Assembly (NCBI RefSeq): GCF_015351075.1
Contig: NZ_JADKRS010000003.1
Span: 186,001-250,000, forward strand
DNA from: Clavibacter sp. VKM Ac-2873
GTDB lineage: Bacteria > Actinomycetota > Actinomycetes > Actinomycetales > Microbacteriaceae
DNA: 64,000 nt
Direction of reading: 5' to 3'
In this document: positions 17,924-26,677 of the stretch, in pieces
How the letters are laid out: every line of letters starts with the position of its first letter
How positions within the stretch are numbered: position 1 is the stretch's first letter
Position numbers and translations under genes: made by a program
Notes under the pieces: generated by a model
What the model was told of the DNA's origin: nothing
Databases searched by the model: none
What the model saw: only the letters and a program-made list of their open reading frames with translations

Positions 17924-18826
17924 TCAGCCGACGACGGGCACGGCCTCCGCGACCGCGGCCACCGCCAGCTCCGCCAGCCGGTGGTCACGCTCCTCCTCGT
18001 GGGCCGTGATGGTGACGACCGCGTCGCGGGATCCGTCGACCAGCACGTACTGGCCGTAGCGGCCGTCGAGGCGCCAGGTGTCGCCGGGGCCGTCCCAGGT
18101 CGCGAGGCCGTAGCGGGCGAAGGGCGCGGCGGGGTCGTCGGCGCCGGTCGGGACCCAGGATCTGTGCATCCGGTCGACCCACCCGGCGCTCACGAGCTGC
18201 CGGCCCTCCCACGCACCGCGGTCGCGCAGCAGCCGGCCGATGCGCGCGAGCTCGCCGGTGCGCAGCTCGAGGCCGCTGCCGCCCACGATGAAGCCGAGCG
18301 GGCAGCGGTGCCACTGCGGGTTCTCGATGCCGAGCGGCGCGAAGAGGCGCGGGAGGAGCCAGTCCCGCACGTCGCCGACGGCCGCGGCGAGCATCCGCAT
18401 GGCGACGTACGGGCTCGCGTCGCTGTAGCGGAAGACGGCGCCGGGGCCGCGGGTCGGGAGCCCGAGCATCGCCTGCGCGAGGTCCGGGCCGGGCACGGGC
18501 TCGTCGCCGAACCACGCGAAGTCGATGCCGCTGGTCATGGTGAGCAGGTGCTCGACGGTGACCTCGTCCACGCCTGTGCCGAGGTCGAGGTCGGGCAGCA
18601 GCTCGGGGATCCGGGTGTCGAGCCGCAGGATCCCCGCGTCCACCGCCATGCCGACGGCGAGCGCGCACACTCCCTTGGACACCGAGTAGAGGTTCTCGCG
18701 GTCGTTGCTGCGCCAGCGGTGCGCGGCCTCATCGCCGCCGATCCGCACGACGGCGCCGTACGCGCCGAGCCGCTCGCGGTCGATGCCCTCGACGAGGCGG
18801 GCGAGGGCGTCGGCGGCGGTGCTCAT
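17924..18826 (-). CDS. Beta-lactamase-fold serine hydrolase (class C/esterase type)
   Basis: 300 residues. The nucleophile motif SxxK appears as YSVSKGVCAL (Ser-Val-Ser-Lys) near residues 47-56 and the YxN-type Tyr in FRYSDASPYV near 132-141; the third motif is in the WRLDGRYGQY region. No signal peptide, so it is probably a cytoplasmic esterase or peptidase rather than a true antibiotic beta-lactamase. The ATG lies six bases after CACACT, a weak leaderless -10 box. Substrate unknown. Confidence 0.85.
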   Translation of the reverse strand: MSTAADALARLVEGIDRERLGAYGAVVRIGGDEAAHRWRSNDRENLYSVSKGVCALAVGMAVDAGILRLDTRIPELLPDLDLGTGVDEVTVEHLLTMTSGIDFAWFGDEPVPGPDLAQAMLGLPTRGPGAVFRYSDASPYVAMRMLAAAVGDVRDWLLPRLFAPLGIENPQWHRCPLGFIVGGSGLELRTGELARIGRLLRDRGAWEGRQLVSAGWVDRMHRSWVPTGADDPAAPFARYGLATWDGPGDTWRLDGRYGQYVLVDGSRDAVVTITAHEEERDHRLAELAVAAVAEAVPVVG

Positions 18827-18923
18827 GGATCCAGTGTGGCGCGGCGCGGGGGCCCGGGCAGGCCCCTTCCCCGGCTGGGGGAACCATGCGATCGTGGCAG
18901 CTCGGCACACGGCAGGGGACGGC

Positions 18924-19223
18924 ATGAGGCTCGCGACGCGGATCACCATCGGGGTGCTGGCGGCGGAGCTCGTCGCCCTCGCGGTCCTGCTGCTCCTCGC
19001 CGCCCGGTGGGAGGACATGGGCTGGCCCGCGCTCGGCATGGGGCACCCGCTGATCGCGCTGGGCTTCCTGCTGCCGCCGCTCGTCGTGGTGACGGCGGTC
19101 GCGCTGGTGCTGCTGGTCGGTGCGCGGATCCTCGTCGCGGAGGCCGGGGCATGGCGCGCCCGCCGCGCGCCCGCCGCCGCGGACGGGATCAGCGCATCGC
19201 CGCATCCCGCTGCGCGTCGGTGA
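18924..19223 (+). CDS. Small membrane protein, two transmembrane segments
   Basis: 99 residues with hydrophobic segments around 8-28 and 45-72 and a basic, Ala/Pro-rich tail, so N-in/C-in is likely. AGGGGA lies five bases before the ATG. Its 3' end overlaps the convergent GNAT gene by 35 bases. The family is not recognised. Codon use is normal for the genome, which supports a real gene. Confidence 0.55.
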   Translation: MRLATRITIGVLAAELVALAVLLLLAARWEDMGWPALGMGHPLIALGFLLPPLVVVTAVALVLLVGARILVAEAGAWRARRAPAAADGISASPHPAARR

Positions 19224-19755
19224 GGGCGCGGTCGGCGTAGACGAGGCGCATCACGGCCGGGTCGGGGTTGCCCGGATCCGGCCCGCGGTGCGCGAGCGTC
19301 AGACCCGCCTTCTCGGCCACGGCCGCCGAGGCGCGGTTGTGGGCGACGAGGTAGGCGACCACCGGCAGCTCGGGGCGGAGGATCCGCGCCCGCGCGATCG
19401 CCCGCGTCGCCATCTCGGTCGCGTACCCGCGACCGTGCACGGCCGGCGCGAAGCGGTAGCCGAGGTTCCAGAAGGCGTCGTGCGCGATGCCGCAGCCGCC
19501 GAATCCGACGACCGCGTCGGCGCCCCGCTCGCGCACGATCCACGTGCCGAGGCCGTCGCGCTCCCAGGCCTCGACGCGCGTGCGGAGGAAGCGGTCGGTG
19601 TGCGCCGGATCCGTCACGCGCAGCGACGGGTGGTGGGTCCAGACGGCCGGGTCGGAGAGGATCGCGTGCACCTCGGCGGCGTCGTCGGCCGACGGGCGGT
19701 GGAGGTCGAGCCGGGCGGTGCGGTCCTCGGTCTCGGTGAGGCGGGCGGACGGCAC
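19189..19755 (-). CDS. GNAT family N-acetyltransferase (RimJ/RimL type)
   Basis: 188 residues. The N-terminus TARLDLHRPSADDAAEVHAI and the acetyl-CoA loop FAPAVHGRGYATEM (Q/RxxGxG/A type) with the following LVAHNRASAAVAEKAGL stretch are typical of Acetyltransf_3 proteins that acetylate protein N-termini or small amines. GTG 19755 sits exactly six bases after a TACCGT -10 box, giving a leaderless start; the open frame further upstream has shadow-like composition. Overlaps the convergent small membrane gene. Confidence 0.88.
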   Translation of the reverse strand: MPSARLTETEDRTARLDLHRPSADDAAEVHAILSDPAVWTHHPSLRVTDPAHTDRFLRTRVEAWERDGLGTWIVRERGADAVVGFGGCGIAHDAFWNLGYRFAPAVHGRGYATEMATRAIARARILRPELPVVAYLVAHNRASAAVAEKAGLTLAHRGPDPGNPDPAVMRLVYADRALTDAQRDAAMR

Positions 19756-19895
19756 GCGTCGACGGTAGCGGAGACGGGGCGCTCGACGCCGTCGCCCGAG
19801 ACGGTCGTTCCGAGACGCCATCGGACGGCACGCTCGTTCGCGATCGGACTCCCGACCGAAACGCCGGGGAAACAGTGGTTGGTTAGCGTCCGGAC

Positions 19896-21269
19896 ATGAG
19901 CACAGCATCGCGCCGACGAACAGCCGACACCAGCACGGGAGACGGGGTCGACACCGTCCCGCCGCTCGCCCGGCTCCTGCCCCTCGGGCTGCAGCACGTC
20001 CTCGCGATGTACGCGGGCGCGGTCGCCGTCCCGCTCATCGTCGGCGGTGCGCTCGGCTTCGACAGCGCCGACCTGGCGTTCCTGATCAGCGCCGACCTGT
20101 TCGTCGCCGGCCTCGCCACCATCGTGCAGTCCGTCGGCTTCTGGCGCTTCGGCGTCCGCCTGCCGCTCGTGCAGGGTGTCACCTTCGCCGCGGTCGGACC
20201 GATGATCGCGATCGGGACCGAGCACGGCATCACCGCCGTGTACGGGGCGACGATCGCCTGCGGGGTCTTCATGGTCGTCGTCGCGCCGTGGTTCTCGCAG
20301 CTCATCCGGCTGTTCCCGCCGATCGTCACCGGGACGGTCATCCTCATCATCGGGCTGTCGCTGATGAGCGTGGCAGCCGGGTGGATCACCGAGGGCGGGG
20401 AGGACGGCGCCGCCCGCCCCATCGACGTCGCGTTCGCCGCCGGCGTGCTCCTCGCCATCGTGCTCGTCGAGCGCTTCGCACCCCGGGGGCTCGCCCGGGT
20501 CTCGGTCCTCGCCGGCCTCCTCCTCGGCACCCTCGTGGCGCTGCTCGTGCCGGGGATGGTCGACGGGTCCGGCATCGGCCAGGCGCCGTGGTTCGCGGTC
20601 GTCACGCCGTTCCACTTCGGGCTGCCGACGTTCGACCTCGCGTCGATCGTGTCGATGCTCGTCGTCGGGCTCGTGATCATGACCGAGACCACGGGCGACA
20701 TGGTCGCCGTCGGCGAGGTCGTCGGCCGACCGGTCTCGAACCGGACGCTCGCGGACGGCCTCCGGGCGGACGGCCTCGGCACCGTCGTCGGCGGGGTCTT
20801 CAACACGTTCCCGTACACGGCGTTCGCGCAGAACGTCGGACTCGTGGCGCTCTCGGGGGTGCGTTCCCGGTACGTCGCGACGGCTGCGGGCGGGATCCTC
20901 GTCGTGCTCGGCCTCGTACCCAAGGTCGCGGCGGTGGTCGAGGCGGTGCCGCACGCGGTCCTCGGCGGTGCCGGCGTCGCGCTGTTCGGGATGGTCGCGG
21001 CGAGCGGCATCCGCACCCTGTCGCGGGTCCGGTTCGACAACCGGAACGTGCTCGTCGTGGCCCTGCCGCTCGGGATCGCGCTGCTGCCGACCGTCGCGCC
21101 GTCGATCTACGCGGCGTTCCCGACGTGGTTCACGCTCGTGTTCGACTCCGGCATCTCGGCCGGCGCGGTCGCCGCGATCCTGCTCAACCTGCTGCTCGGC
21201 ACCGGGACGGCCGCCGGGCCCGCGGACCTCCCCGGTGGCGTCGCGATGACGGACGCCGACCAGCCGTGA
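19896..21269 (+). CDS. NCS2 family purine/xanthine permease
   Basis: 457 residues with about 12-14 hydrophobic segments. The NCS2 signatures are seen: the N-terminal GLQHVLAMYAGAVAVPLIVG, the QSVGFWRFGVRLPLVQGVTF stretch, and the ETTGDMVAVGEVVGR motif with its essential Glu. It would bring urate, xanthine or allantoin into the cell by proton symport. It opens the purine-degradation gene run and overlaps the allantoinase start by one base. ATG is six bases after TAGCGT, so probably leaderless. Confidence 0.93.
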   Translation: MSTASRRRTADTSTGDGVDTVPPLARLLPLGLQHVLAMYAGAVAVPLIVGGALGFDSADLAFLISADLFVAGLATIVQSVGFWRFGVRLPLVQGVTFAAVGPMIAIGTEHGITAVYGATIACGVFMVVVAPWFSQLIRLFPPIVTGTVILIIGLSLMSVAAGWITEGGEDGAARPIDVAFAAGVLLAIVLVERFAPRGLARVSVLAGLLLGTLVALLVPGMVDGSGIGQAPWFAVVTPFHFGLPTFDLASIVSMLVVGLVIMTETTGDMVAVGEVVGRPVSNRTLADGLRADGLGTVVGGVFNTFPYTAFAQNVGLVALSGVRSRYVATAAGGILVVLGLVPKVAAVVEAVPHAVLGGAGVALFGMVAASGIRTLSRVRFDNRNVLVVALPLGIALLPTVAPSIYAAFPTWFTLVFDSGISAGAVAAILLNLLLGTGTAAGPADLPGGVAMTDADQP

Positions 21270-22597
21270 TGGCGCCCCGACCGGCCGTGCTCGCATTCCG
21301 ATGCGCCCGCGCCTGGGTCGACGGGGCGCTGCGCCCGGCGACCGTGACCGTCGTCGCGGGACGCATCGACGAGGTCCTGCCCGTCGACGCTCCCCTGGGC
21401 ATCGATGCCGACGTGCAAGTCGTCGGCGATGGCCACGTCCTGCTGCCCGGGCTGGTCGACACGCACGTGCACGTCAACGAGCCGGGGCGCACGGAGTGGG
21501 AGGGCTTCGCGTCCGCCACCCGGGCCGCGGCGCTCGGCGGCGTCACGACGATCATCGACATGCCGCTCAACTCGATCCCGGCCACGACGACCGTCGATGC
21601 CCTGGCCGTCAAGCGCGCCAGCGCCGCGGGTCGGCTGGCCGTCGACGTGGGGTTCTGGGGCGGCGCCGTGCCGGACAGCCTCGGCTCGCTCGACGCGCTG
21701 CACGAGCAGGGCGTGTTCGGGTTCAAGTGCTTCACCGCGCCGTCGGGCGTGGACGAGTTCCCGCACCTCGGACCCGAGCAGCTCCGCGCCGCGCTCCAGG
21801 AGGTCGCCGACATCGGCGCGCTGCTCATCGTGCACGCCGAGGACCCCGCGCACCTCGTCGACCACGGGGCCCTCGGCGGCCGCTACGCGGACTTCCTCGC
21901 GACCCGCCCCGCCTCGGCCGAGGAGTCCGCGATCGCGCAGGTGATCGACGGCGCCCGCGCGACCGGTGCCCGGGCCCACGTGCTGCACCTCTCCGACGCC
22001 GGAGCGCTGCCCATGATCCGCGCGGCGAAGGACGACGGCGTGCGGATCACGGTCGAGACCTGCCCGCACTACCTGGCGTTCGAGGCATCGACCATCCCCG
22101 ACGGCGCGACCGAGTTCAAGTGCTGCCCGCCGATCCGCGACGACGCCAACCGCGACGCCCTCTGGCAGGGGCTCCTCGACGGCACGATCGACATGGTCGT
22201 GTCGGACCACTCGCCGTCGACCGCCGACCTGAAGACCGACGACTGGGGCCTGGCGTGGGGCGGCATCGCGGGGCTGCAGGTCGGCTTCCGCGCCGTGTGG
22301 ACCGAGGCGATGCGCCGCGGCATGTCCCTCGAGGACGTCCTGCCCTGGTTCACGACCGGCCCCGCGGCGCTCGCCGGCTTCGCCGACCGCGGTCGCATCG
22401 CGCCCGGGGCGCTCGCCCACCTCACCGTGTTCGACCCCTCCGCCACCGAGGTCATCGAGGTGGTGGGTCTGGCGCACCGCAACCCGGTCTCCGCCTTCGC
22501 CGGCCTGGAGGCGCGTGGCCGGTTCACCGGGACCTGGTTGCGCGGCGAGCCGGTCACCGCCACCTCGGTGGCCGGGGAGCTGGTCGCCCGTGGCTGA
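21269..22597 (+). CDS. allB: Allantoinase
   Basis: 442 residues, cyclic amidohydrolase fold. Metal ligands: DTHVHVNEPG near residue 65, the carboxylated Lys in GVFGFKCFTAPSG, His in IVHAEDP and HVLHLSD, and Asp in VSDHSPS. The DxHVHxNEPGR and KCFxxPSG motifs mark allantoinase rather than dihydroorotase or hydantoinase. It opens allantoin to allantoate. The start ATG overlaps the permease stop (TGATG), with GTG three bases before as alternative. Confidence 0.94.
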   Translation: MAPRPAVLAFRCARAWVDGALRPATVTVVAGRIDEVLPVDAPLGIDADVQVVGDGHVLLPGLVDTHVHVNEPGRTEWEGFASATRAAALGGVTTIIDMPLNSIPATTTVDALAVKRASAAGRLAVDVGFWGGAVPDSLGSLDALHEQGVFGFKCFTAPSGVDEFPHLGPEQLRAALQEVADIGALLIVHAEDPAHLVDHGALGGRYADFLATRPASAEESAIAQVIDGARATGARAHVLHLSDAGALPMIRAAKDDGVRITVETCPHYLAFEASTIPDGATEFKCCPPIRDDANRDALWQGLLDGTIDMVVSDHSPSTADLKTDDWGLAWGGIAGLQVGFRAVWTEAMRRGMSLEDVLPWFTTGPAALAGFADRGRIAPGALAHLTVFDPSATEVIEVVGLAHRNPVSAFAGLEARGRFTGTWLRGEPVTATSVAGELVARG

Positions 22598-22624
22598 CGC
22601 GCGACCCCGTGCGGCGGTCGACGC

Positions 22625-24139
22625 ATGATCGTGCACGGGAGCTGGCTCGAGGGGCTCGAGCGGGCGTTCACCGCCTACGAGGACGCCCTGATGCGCGACG
22701 ACACCGCCGCGCTCGACGCGCTGTTCGAACCCGGCGAGGGCACCCTGCGCGGCGATGACGCCGGGTTGCTCCGCGGGCACGACGCGATCCGCGCGTTCCG
22801 CTCCGGGCGCGGGGGCGTCGCGCGCCGGACGATCGCGTCCGTCGACGTCCGGCGGCTGACCCCGGACAGCGCCCTGGTGGTCGGGGAGTCGGTCTTCGTC
22901 GGCGGTGGCCGGGGACTCCAGACGCAGCTCTGGTGCCGCACCGGCGCGACCTGGCGGATCCGCGCGGCGCACGTGACCGGGAGGCCCACGGCGTTCGCCC
23001 GGACGGTGTGGCGCGTCGTCGGCGACCCGCTCGTGCACGGCGCACCGGACGGGCCGCTCACCGGGATCCGCGTCGCCGTCAAGGACCTGTACGCGGTCCG
23101 CGGGCACGTCGTCGGCGCGGGCAACCCGACCTGGGAGCGATCGGCGCCGGTGTCCACGGTCACCGCCCCGGCCGTGCAGGTGCTCCTCGACGCGGGGGCC
23201 GACGTCACCGGGATCGCCCGCACCGACGAGTTCGCCTATTCGCTCGCGGGTCGGAACGCGCACTTCGGGTCGCCGCCCAACGGAGCCGCCCCGACCCGGA
23301 TCGGCGGCGGGTCGTCCTCGGGCTCGGCGTCGGCGGTCGCGCTCGGGCAGGCGGACCTCGGGCTCGGCACCGACACCGCGGGGAGCCTCCGCGTGCCGTC
23401 GAGCTACCAGGGCCTGTGGGGCCTCCGGACGACCCACGGCAGCGTCCCGCGCGACGGGCTCGTGCCCCTGGCGCCGTCGTTCGACACCGTGGGGTGGATC
23501 GCCCGGTCGGCGTCCGTGCTCGCGTCGGCGGCCGGTGCCTCCGTCCGCCCGGGCGCGGACGTGGGCCTGGACGCCGGCACGCTGCTCGTCTGCGACGCCC
23601 TGCTCGACGCCGTGGAACCCGCGACCGCCGAGGCGTTCCGGGGATGGCTGGCGGCGACCCGTCGGCCCGTCCGCCGGATCGACCTGCCGCCGCCGGACGA
23701 CCTCGCCGAGACCCTCCGGATCGTCCAGGCCGCCGAGGCCTGGCGCGAGCACGGGCCCTGGGTCGACGCGCACCCCGGCGCCGTCGGGGACGACGTGGCC
23801 GCGCGGTTCGCGGCAGCGGCCACGATCACGGCGGAGGACGAGGCGCACGCGAGAGAGCGGCTCGGCCGCCTGCGCACCCGCGTCCGCGAGGCGATCGGCC
23901 CCGGCGTGCTGACCCTCCCGACCGTGCCGGGGCCCGCACCGCTCCGGACGGCCACCGGGGACGCGGTCCAGCGCACCCGGCTCGCGACGCTGCGGATGAC
24001 GGCCGTCGCCGGCATCGGCGGGCTGCCGGCGGTCAGCGCGCCGTTCCTGCGGGTCGAGGACGCGCCCGTCGGCGTCTGCCTGCTCGGACCGGCCGGGTCC
24101 GACCGCGCGCTCGTCGCGCTCGCCGGGACGCTGTCGTAA
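22625..24139 (+). CDS. HpxZ/AtzH-like (DUF3225) domain fused to an amidase-signature enzyme
   Basis: 504 residues, two domains. Residues 1-125 are an NTF2-like AtzH/HpxZ domain (FTAYEDALMRDDTAALDALF, then QLWCRTGATWRIRAAHVT). Residues 135-504 are an amidase-signature enzyme: Lys153 in AVKDLY, the cis-Ser in IGGGSSSGSAS (226-236) and the nucleophile Ser254 in DTAGSLRVP. In the Klebsiella hpx system the separate proteins HpxY (amidase) and HpxZ act on oxalurate; a fused form here, beside a PucG-type enzyme, suggests the same step. HpxW and HpxX partners are not in the window. Confidence 0.88.
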   Translation: MIVHGSWLEGLERAFTAYEDALMRDDTAALDALFEPGEGTLRGDDAGLLRGHDAIRAFRSGRGGVARRTIASVDVRRLTPDSALVVGESVFVGGGRGLQTQLWCRTGATWRIRAAHVTGRPTAFARTVWRVVGDPLVHGAPDGPLTGIRVAVKDLYAVRGHVVGAGNPTWERSAPVSTVTAPAVQVLLDAGADVTGIARTDEFAYSLAGRNAHFGSPPNGAAPTRIGGGSSSGSASAVALGQADLGLGTDTAGSLRVPSSYQGLWGLRTTHGSVPRDGLVPLAPSFDTVGWIARSASVLASAAGASVRPGADVGLDAGTLLVCDALLDAVEPATAEAFRGWLAATRRPVRRIDLPPPDDLAETLRIVQAAEAWREHGPWVDAHPGAVGDDVAARFAAAATITAEDEAHARERLGRLRTRVREAIGPGVLTLPTVPGPAPLRTATGDAVQRTRLATLRMTAVAGIGGLPAVSAPFLRVEDAPVGVCLLGPAGSDRALVALAGTLS

Positions 24140-24143
24140 CCGG

Positions 24144-24170
24144 CGTTCCATTATTCTCGTGACCGGAACG
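24144..24170. promoter_or_regulatory. Inverted repeat flanking a TATTCT -10 box before pucG
   Basis: CGTTCC (24144-24149) and GGAACG (24165-24170) are perfect six-base arms around a TATTCT -10 box (24152-24157). The arrangement suggests a second promoter inside the purine run, with an operator around it. The RpiR regulator four genes on is the natural candidate to bind. Confidence 0.45.
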
Positions 24171-24179
24171 GAGATCCCG

Positions 24180-25430
24180 ATGCTGCCAGTGAACCCGCCC
24201 GCCCGACTCCTCATGGGCCCGGGGCCGATCGACGCCGACCCGCGCGTGCTGCGCGCGCTCTCGACGCCGCTCGTCGGCCAGTACGACCCGTGGATGACGT
24301 CGACGATGAACGACACCCAGACGCTGTACCGGCAGGTGTTCGGCACCGCCAACGTGGCCACGGCGCTCGTCGACGGCACCTCACGGGCCGGGATCGAAGC
24401 GGTCCTCGTGTCGCTGCTGGCGCCGGGGGACCGCGTCCTCGTGCCCGTGTTCGGGCGGTTCGGGCACCTGCTCGCCGAGATCGCCGGGCGGGCCGGGGCC
24501 GAGGTCCACACGATCGAGACGGCATGGGGGCAGGTGTTCCCGACCTCCGCGATCGAGGACGCGATCGTGGCGACGAGGCCGAAGGTGCTGGCGGTCGTCC
24601 AGGGGGACACCTCCACGACGATGAACCAGCCGCTCGACGAGCTCGGCGCGATCTGCGAGCGACACGGCGTGCTGCTCTACACCGACGCCACCGCATCCAT
24701 CGGCGGCAATCCGCTCGAGGTGGACGCGTGGGGCATCGACGCCGTCAGCGTCGGGCTGCAGAAGTGCCTCGGCGGGCCGTCGGGCAGCGCTCCCGTGACG
24801 CTGTCGCCGCGCGCCACGGCCGTGCTCGACGGGCGGCGCAGCGTCGAGGCGGGCATCCGCGAGCCGGGCGACGAGGTCCTCGACGAGCCGATCCGTTCGA
24901 ACTACCTGGACCTGGCGATGATCCTCGACTACTGGGGACCCCGCCGGCTGAACCACCACACCGAGGCCGCGTCGATGCTCTACGCCGCCCACGAGTGCGC
25001 CCGGATCCTGCTCGAGGAAGGCCGCGACGCCGTCGTCGCCCGGCACGAGCTCGCCGGCCGCGCGATGCTGACCGGCGTGCAGGAACTCGGGCTGCAGGTC
25101 TTCGGGGACGTGGCGCACAAGATGCACAACGTCGTCGCGGTGCGGATCCCGGACGTCGTCGACGGGGACGCCGTGCGCGGGGCCATGCTCGCGGACCACG
25201 GCATCGAGATCGGGACCTCGTTCGGGCCCCTGCGCGGGCGGGTCTGGCGCATCGGGACGATGGGCTACAACGCCCGCAAGGACGCCGTCGTGACGACGCT
25301 GTCCGCGCTCGAGCAGGTGCTGCGTCGGGGCGGGTTCCCCGTGCCGCAGGGCGGCGGCGTCGACGCGGCGCTCGACGTGTACGCGGCCCCGACCGCGGCG
25401 GCCCCGGCCTCCTCGGCGGTGGTGGCGTGA
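24180..25430 (+). CDS. pucG: (S)-ureidoglycine-glyoxylate aminotransferase-like, class V
   Basis: 416 residues, PLP-dependent class V fold. RLLMGPGPIDADPRVLRALS at the N-terminus, the PLP-Lys in VSVGLQKCLGGPSG and the conserved LVDGTSRAGIEAVL match alanine/serine/ureidoglycine-glyoxylate aminotransferases. The neighbours (allantoinase and allantoate amidohydrolase) favour PucG: ureidoglycine plus glyoxylate to oxalurate plus glycine. ATG 24180, with GGAG eight bases upstream, is preferred to GTG 24159, which lies only one base after the TATTCT box. Confidence 0.9.
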   Translation: MLPVNPPARLLMGPGPIDADPRVLRALSTPLVGQYDPWMTSTMNDTQTLYRQVFGTANVATALVDGTSRAGIEAVLVSLLAPGDRVLVPVFGRFGHLLAEIAGRAGAEVHTIETAWGQVFPTSAIEDAIVATRPKVLAVVQGDTSTTMNQPLDELGAICERHGVLLYTDATASIGGNPLEVDAWGIDAVSVGLQKCLGGPSGSAPVTLSPRATAVLDGRRSVEAGIREPGDEVLDEPIRSNYLDLAMILDYWGPRRLNHHTEAASMLYAAHECARILLEEGRDAVVARHELAGRAMLTGVQELGLQVFGDVAHKMHNVVAVRIPDVVDGDAVRGAMLADHGIEIGTSFGPLRGRVWRIGTMGYNARKDAVVTTLSALEQVLRRGGFPVPQGGGVDAALDVYAAPTAAAPASSAVVA

Positions 25431-26677
25431 CGTCCGCCGCCGTCCCGGACGCCGCGACGATCGTCGGGTGGTGCGGCGAGCTCGCCGCCGTGACCTCGAC
25501 GCCCGGGAGCATCACCCGCGTGCACCTGTCGCCCGAGCACGAGAGCGTGAACGCGATGGTCGCGCGATGGATGCAGGACGCCGGGATGACCACGTGGCAG
25601 GACGCCGCCGGCAACCTGCACGGCAGCGTCCCCGGCACGACGGACGACGCCCCCGTCCTGCTCATCGGGTCGCACCTCGACACCGTCGTGGACGCCGGGC
25701 CCTACGACGGCATCGTCGGCGTGCTCCTGGGGGTCGCGGCGGTCGCCCGGCTGGCGGACCGGGGGCCGCTGCCCTTCGGCATCCAGGTCATCGCCTTCTC
25801 CGACGAGGAGGGCACCCGGTTCGGCAAGGCGCTCCTCGGGTCCTCGGCGGTCGCCGGGGTGTGGGACGACGCCTGGTGGGACCTCGCCGACGCCGACGGG
25901 ATCTCGCTGCGGCAGGCGTCCACGGACTTCGGGCTCGACCCCGCCCGCGTCGGCGACGCCGCGATGGACCCGGCACGACTCGTCGGGTACCTCGAGGCGC
26001 ACATCGAGCAGGGACCCTTCCTGGACGAGGCGGGCCAGGCGCTCGGCGTCGTCACGAGCATCGCCGGCGCCCGGCGGTTCACGGTCGAGGCGGTCGGCGA
26101 GGCCCGGCACGCCGGTGGCACCCCGTACGAGCGGCGGCACGACGCCCTGCTCGCCGCAGCCGAGGCGGCGCTGGCCGTCGAGCGGATCTGCCGCAGCTCG
26201 CACCACCTCGGCGCGGTCGGCACCGTCGGCACGATGACCGTGGCACCGGGCGCGGTGAACGTCGTGCCGGGGCTCGCGTGGTTCTCCGTCGACCTGCGTG
26301 CGGAGTCCGACGACGGACGCGACCGCGTCTGGGACGAGATCGTCACGGCGTTCGCCGGCATCGGGGAGCGCCGCGGGGTGAGCGTGACCCCGACCGAGGT
26401 GCATCGCGCTCCCGCCGTGCCCTGCTCGCCGCGCCTGATGGCCGCCGTCCGCGCCGGCATCGTCGCCACCGGACAGGCGCAGCCGATGGAGCTGTTCTCG
26501 CGCGCCGGCCACGACGCCATGTCGCTCGGGCGCATCACCGACGTCGCGATGCTGTTCCTCCGCAACCCGGACGGCATCAGCCACCACCCGGACGAGTTCG
26601 TCTCCGAGGGCGACATCGCGCTCGGGCTGGACGCGCTCGTGGAAGCGATCGCCCATCTGGGACGGAGCGCGTCATGA
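25427..26677 (+). CDS. allC: Allantoate amidohydrolase, M20 family
   Basis: 416 residues. Metal-binding residues: His in GSHLDTVVDAGPYDGIVGVL (with the bridging Asp), Glu-Glu in FSDEEGTRFG, and a C-terminal His in the HHPDEFVSEGD region. GARRFTVEAVGEARHAGGTP is the dimerisation domain start. M20 hydantoinase/carbamoylase members hydrolyse N-carbamoyl groups; here context gives allantoate to ureidoglycine, ammonia and CO2. GTG start overlaps the pucG stop (GTGA). Ureidopropionase or carbamoylase would be the alternative. Confidence 0.92.
   Translation: MTSAAVPDAATIVGWCGELAAVTSTPGSITRVHLSPEHESVNAMVARWMQDAGMTTWQDAAGNLHGSVPGTTDDAPVLLIGSHLDTVVDAGPYDGIVGVLLGVAAVARLADRGPLPFGIQVIAFSDEEGTRFGKALLGSSAVAGVWDDAWWDLADADGISLRQASTDFGLDPARVGDAAMDPARLVGYLEAHIEQGPFLDEAGQALGVVTSIAGARRFTVEAVGEARHAGGTPYERRHDALLAAAEAALAVERICRSSHHLGAVGTVGTMTVAPGAVNVVPGLAWFSVDLRAESDDGRDRVWDEIVTAFAGIGERRGVSVTPTEVHRAPAVPCSPRLMAAVRAGIVATGQAQPMELFSRAGHDAMSLGRITDVAMLFLRNPDGISHHPDEFVSEGDIALGLDALVEAIAHLGRSAS

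Noticed and set aside
21107-24616. An 1169-codon open frame opposite the allantoinase and amidase genes
   Set aside because: Antisense shadow with no domain motif; the plus strand carries complete catalytic motifs throughout.
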